Assembly: GCA_016181905.1 (NCBI GenBank)
Contig: JACOYM010000064.1
Coordinates: forward strand, 1 to 11,675
Length of the DNA: 11,675 bases
Origin: Candidatus Pacearchaeota archaeon
GTDB taxonomy: Archaea; Nanobdellota; Nanobdellia; Pacearchaeales; GW2011-AR1
Direction of reading: 5' to 3'
A program made the position numbers and the translations under genes. Shown one piece after another: positions 10,701-11,675 of the stretch (within the stretch, counting starts at the first letter, position 1; every line of letters begins with the position of its first letter). The notes below the pieces were generated by a model. That model did no database searches, was not told the DNA's origin, and saw only the letters and a program-made list of their open reading frames with translations.

Positions 10701-11675
10701 CTCTTCACCTGCTGTTGCAAATGGCTTTGTTTATGTTGGAAGCAATGATGCTAAATTATACCAGCTAAATGCAAGCAATGTGAGCCAGATGATAGCAAGC
10801 TATTCAGCAGGCGGCTCTATATATTCTTCACCTGCTGTCGGGGATAATTATGTTTATGTTTTAAATTATGATACTAATTTGTATCAGCTTAATGCATCTA
10901 ATGTAAGCAAGCTGATAGCGAATTTCTCAACTGGCGGAGGATTGTATAATACGCAATCCTCGCCTGCTGTCTTTAATGGCTCTGTATATGTGGGCAGCAC
11001 AAATAATATGCTGTACCAGCTTAATGCTACCAATGTCAGCCAAAAGATAGCAAATTTTTCAACTGGAGAGGCTATTTACACTACCCCTGCTGTTGCAAAT
11101 AGCTATGTTTACTTTGGAAGCAATGACAATCAGGTCTATCAATTAAATGCAAGCAATGTGAGCCAGAAGGTGGCGAATTTCTCAACCAGCGGGGCAGTTT
11201 ATTCCTCTCCTGCTATTTCAGGAGGTTTTGTTTATGTTGGAAGCGATGACAAGAATATATATCAGTTAAATGCAAGCAATGTGAGCCAGAAAGTGGCGAA
11301 TTTCTCTACTGGCGGGGTTGTCAGATCATCTCCTGCTGTTTCAGGAGGTTTTGTTTATGTTGGAAGCGATGATAATCAGGTGTATCAATTAAATGCAAGC
11401 AATGTGAGCCTGTTGATAGCGAATTTCTCAACCAGAGGGGCTATTTCCTTTTCCTCGCCTGCTTTAACAAGCCGTTTTGTTTATGTTGGAAGCAATGACA
11501 GCAAATTATACCAGCTAAATGCATCCAATGTCAGCCTGTTTATAGCAAGCTACTCAACCAGCGGCGCGATTGAATCTTCCCCTGCTATCTCAGGAGGTTT
11601 TGTTTATGTTGGAAGTTTAGACAGGAATATATACCAGCTTGGAGGCCCTGATATTGTTCCTCCTGACATCAACTT
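7774..11675 (+). CDS. Giant membrane-anchored surface protein with PQQ-like beta-propeller (3' end beyond window)
   Basis: I followed this frame codon by codon: it is open for 1300 codons to the window edge. The ATG at 7774 is fixed by an in-frame TAA at 7762 and follows GAGGAG. Residues 1-46 are a basic cytoplasmic tail with R-G-G-K-L-Y-G-P-Y; 47-69 are a membrane anchor (AIVIFSLIILAMLFIFI). Then come an Ig-like-looking beta domain (about 70-170), a Pro/Glu/Gln/Lys-rich linker (about 170-262), a second beta domain (270-395), a sequon-rich stretch (424-501), a cadherin-like module (about 497-560), further beta-rich segments with clustered cysteines (about 867-896), and eight propeller blades (about 972-1289). 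It is probably an extracellular adhesion or S-layer-associated protein. Its ligand is unknown. The final residues (GGPDIVPPDIN) look like the start of another Ig/Fn3-type domain. Confidence 0.9.
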   Translation, partial: MAYKKYIKRGGKLYGPYIYESKREGDKVVSVYKGTIASEKNKIKKNFAPAIVIFSLIILAMLFIFINLPHPTGKITLQVSPAYNQGEAISGALKLSLKAGELIPASSVISADLNGEKRQFLLSELLTQGAAEGSFYIENAQLSGSGAGYGIAGTKTIYPEIQFKLKTIKERAKDEQQMPEPAPQQNPPQTEQPSETPSSPIEQPQIPQETSTEQPLGTTPELPAEEKPIEQPKQEQKAEEKETKNEEKQAEQEQKQEAKEEKSGITGEVVSEKEEKMIDVVVSANQPFSYAIEEGESAEIVQGSVRLAGEKDKKIDESALNLQIQASKITITTSYSETETGFGADFTGGEAKTIEISLEKLDITAQEGSLQVALSYNGAEIISASADVDIGYKAPDIPQEEPKEIPVEQPGEEISEIPTIPEENLTNATAPKVNVTIPENITELNITGQNITNATLQNVTELNITELNITEINITELNLSLIRNIPDITLEKNSNTTLNLSEYFAGAEGYKAVQPENISISIDLENALIVPEANFTGIRNASITAYRENESIQEDFVINVQETNITIQTIQYQAKIGHPVKWKKIITTENPENITLKLPANSTNITLKEIKDSRIIEESQINTITGQAVSGKISVELSLKKEPKFITFLKKLFRLKGATGRAVEAEETKQARQEVEVNITAEENIEYELEYYTDAPYAIETKKGNYSKEIIVSSNIHYEDVLSYAFLPFEVSSEKAIKLKWKIFAWQNLTALNLTAQETEQLNNQSELVKEIGFDAYDTDNNTKIDYIEWIVPALSNQTYEISITILNVHSHPSLYGNWTVEFETSGQANLTITATQDLNYTNLTTRWSNESENETAFDLKFLEVRCGNETKQYEWLGENCSEQECSALITDYSCNVTAQEISRVLTPKLHVLKFNFGGQEAYAYNAVGNETSESDNNEWRMFRRYLNHTGFTNASDPIRIGTNITFYTTGAGGVYSSPAVANGFVYVGSNDAKLYQLNASNVSQMIASYSAGGSIYSSPAVGDNYVYVLNYDTNLYQLNASNVSKLIANFSTGGGLYNTQSSPAVFNGSVYVGSTNNMLYQLNATNVSQKIANFSTGEAIYTTPAVANSYVYFGSNDNQVYQLNASNVSQKVANFSTSGAVYSSPAISGGFVYVGSDDKNIYQLNASNVSQKVANFSTGGVVRSSPAVSGGFVYVGSDDNQVYQLNASNVSLLIANFSTRGAISFSSPALTSRFVYVGSNDSKLYQLNASNVSLFIASYSTSGAIESSPAISGGFVYVGSLDRNIYQLGGPDIVPPDIN
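9043..9276 (+). repeat. N-glycosylation sequon cluster (NITEL-type repeats)
   Basis: Fourteen N-x-S/T sequons occur in 78 codons, including four near-tandem units in ELNITELNITEINITELNLS (about 9157-9222). In an extracytoplasmic archaeal protein this predicts a densely glycosylated stalk. The DNA units diverge at third positions, so the protein pattern has been kept by selection or is not freshly duplicated. Confidence 0.8.
10690..11640 (+). repeat. Eight tandem propeller blades (41-44 codons each)
   Basis: The core Y-Q-L occurs at 10759, 10882, 11014, 11137, 11260, 11383, 11509 and 11632, giving spacings of 123, 132, 123, 123, 123, 126 and 123 bases. Each unit reads approximately SSPAVSGGFVYVGSxDxxxY, then QLNASNVSxxIANFSTGG. 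SSPAV, G-x-V-Y-V-G-S and Y-x-L are typical of PQQ-like propeller repeats. Blades 4 to 6 are the most alike at DNA level, pointing to recent duplication or gene conversion. Confidence 0.88.

Noticed and set aside
10690..11640. CRISPR-like tandem repeats
   Set aside because: The period is a multiple of three, the frame is open throughout, and each unit encodes a propeller blade; there are no short identical repeats with unique spacers.

Overview
The window reads as archaeal DNA, most likely from a DPANN-type genome (Woesearchaeota/Pacearchaeota-like). This lineage call is inference from gene style; no marker gene is present. The supporting signs are: TATA-like boxes about 25-26 nt upstream of several start codons (leaderless transcription); a tRNA-Ser(GCU) split after position 37 by an intron with a bulge-helix-bulge splice motif; an archaeal-style dUTPase; and large secreted or membrane-anchored proteins with cysteine-pair repeats, dense N-x-S/T sequons and a recurring TG-x-(A/V)-V motif.

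Layout. Positions 1-910 (minus strand) look like one compact operon, read right to left: dUTPase, a 17-residue Cys-rich/poly-Lys microprotein missed by normal length cut-offs, a 76-residue unknown protein, and the start of a CBS-domain protein cut by the window edge. Positions 1048-2076 (minus) hold an unknown small protein with its own leaderless promoter and a YdjM/DUF457-type membrane metal-dependent hydrolase. Positions 2167-4956 (plus) hold a secreted protein of about 17 cysteine-pair repeats whose single frame is broken by two in-frame stops (TGA 3142, TAA 3241). Positions 5008-5158 carry the intron-containing tRNA-Ser, followed by a secreted TPR protein (5273-6010). Positions 6039-6855 (minus) hold two uncharacterised genes separated by two hairpins with mutually complementary sequence. 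They face a stand-alone Cas4-like Fe-S nuclease (6919-7593) across a perfect 18-bp palindromic double TATA. From 7774 to the window end a single open frame of 1300 codons encodes a giant membrane-anchored surface protein ending, within the window, in an eight-bladed PQQ-like beta-propeller.

How the genes fit together. Three plus-strand genes (Cys-repeat, TPR and propeller proteins) point to cell-surface or exported functions. Two of them share the TG-x-(A/V)-V motif, which may be a lineage-specific surface-protein signature. The dUTPase and the Cas4-like nuclease belong to nucleotide hygiene and DNA maintenance. No CRISPR array, transposase, rRNA or phage module was seen.

The most interesting points are the interrupted Cys-repeat gene (a stop exactly where a conserved cysteine belongs), the 17-aa microprotein with a near-perfect Shine-Dalgarno site, the periodic glycosylation sequons in the propeller, and the paired hairpins at 6349-6419.
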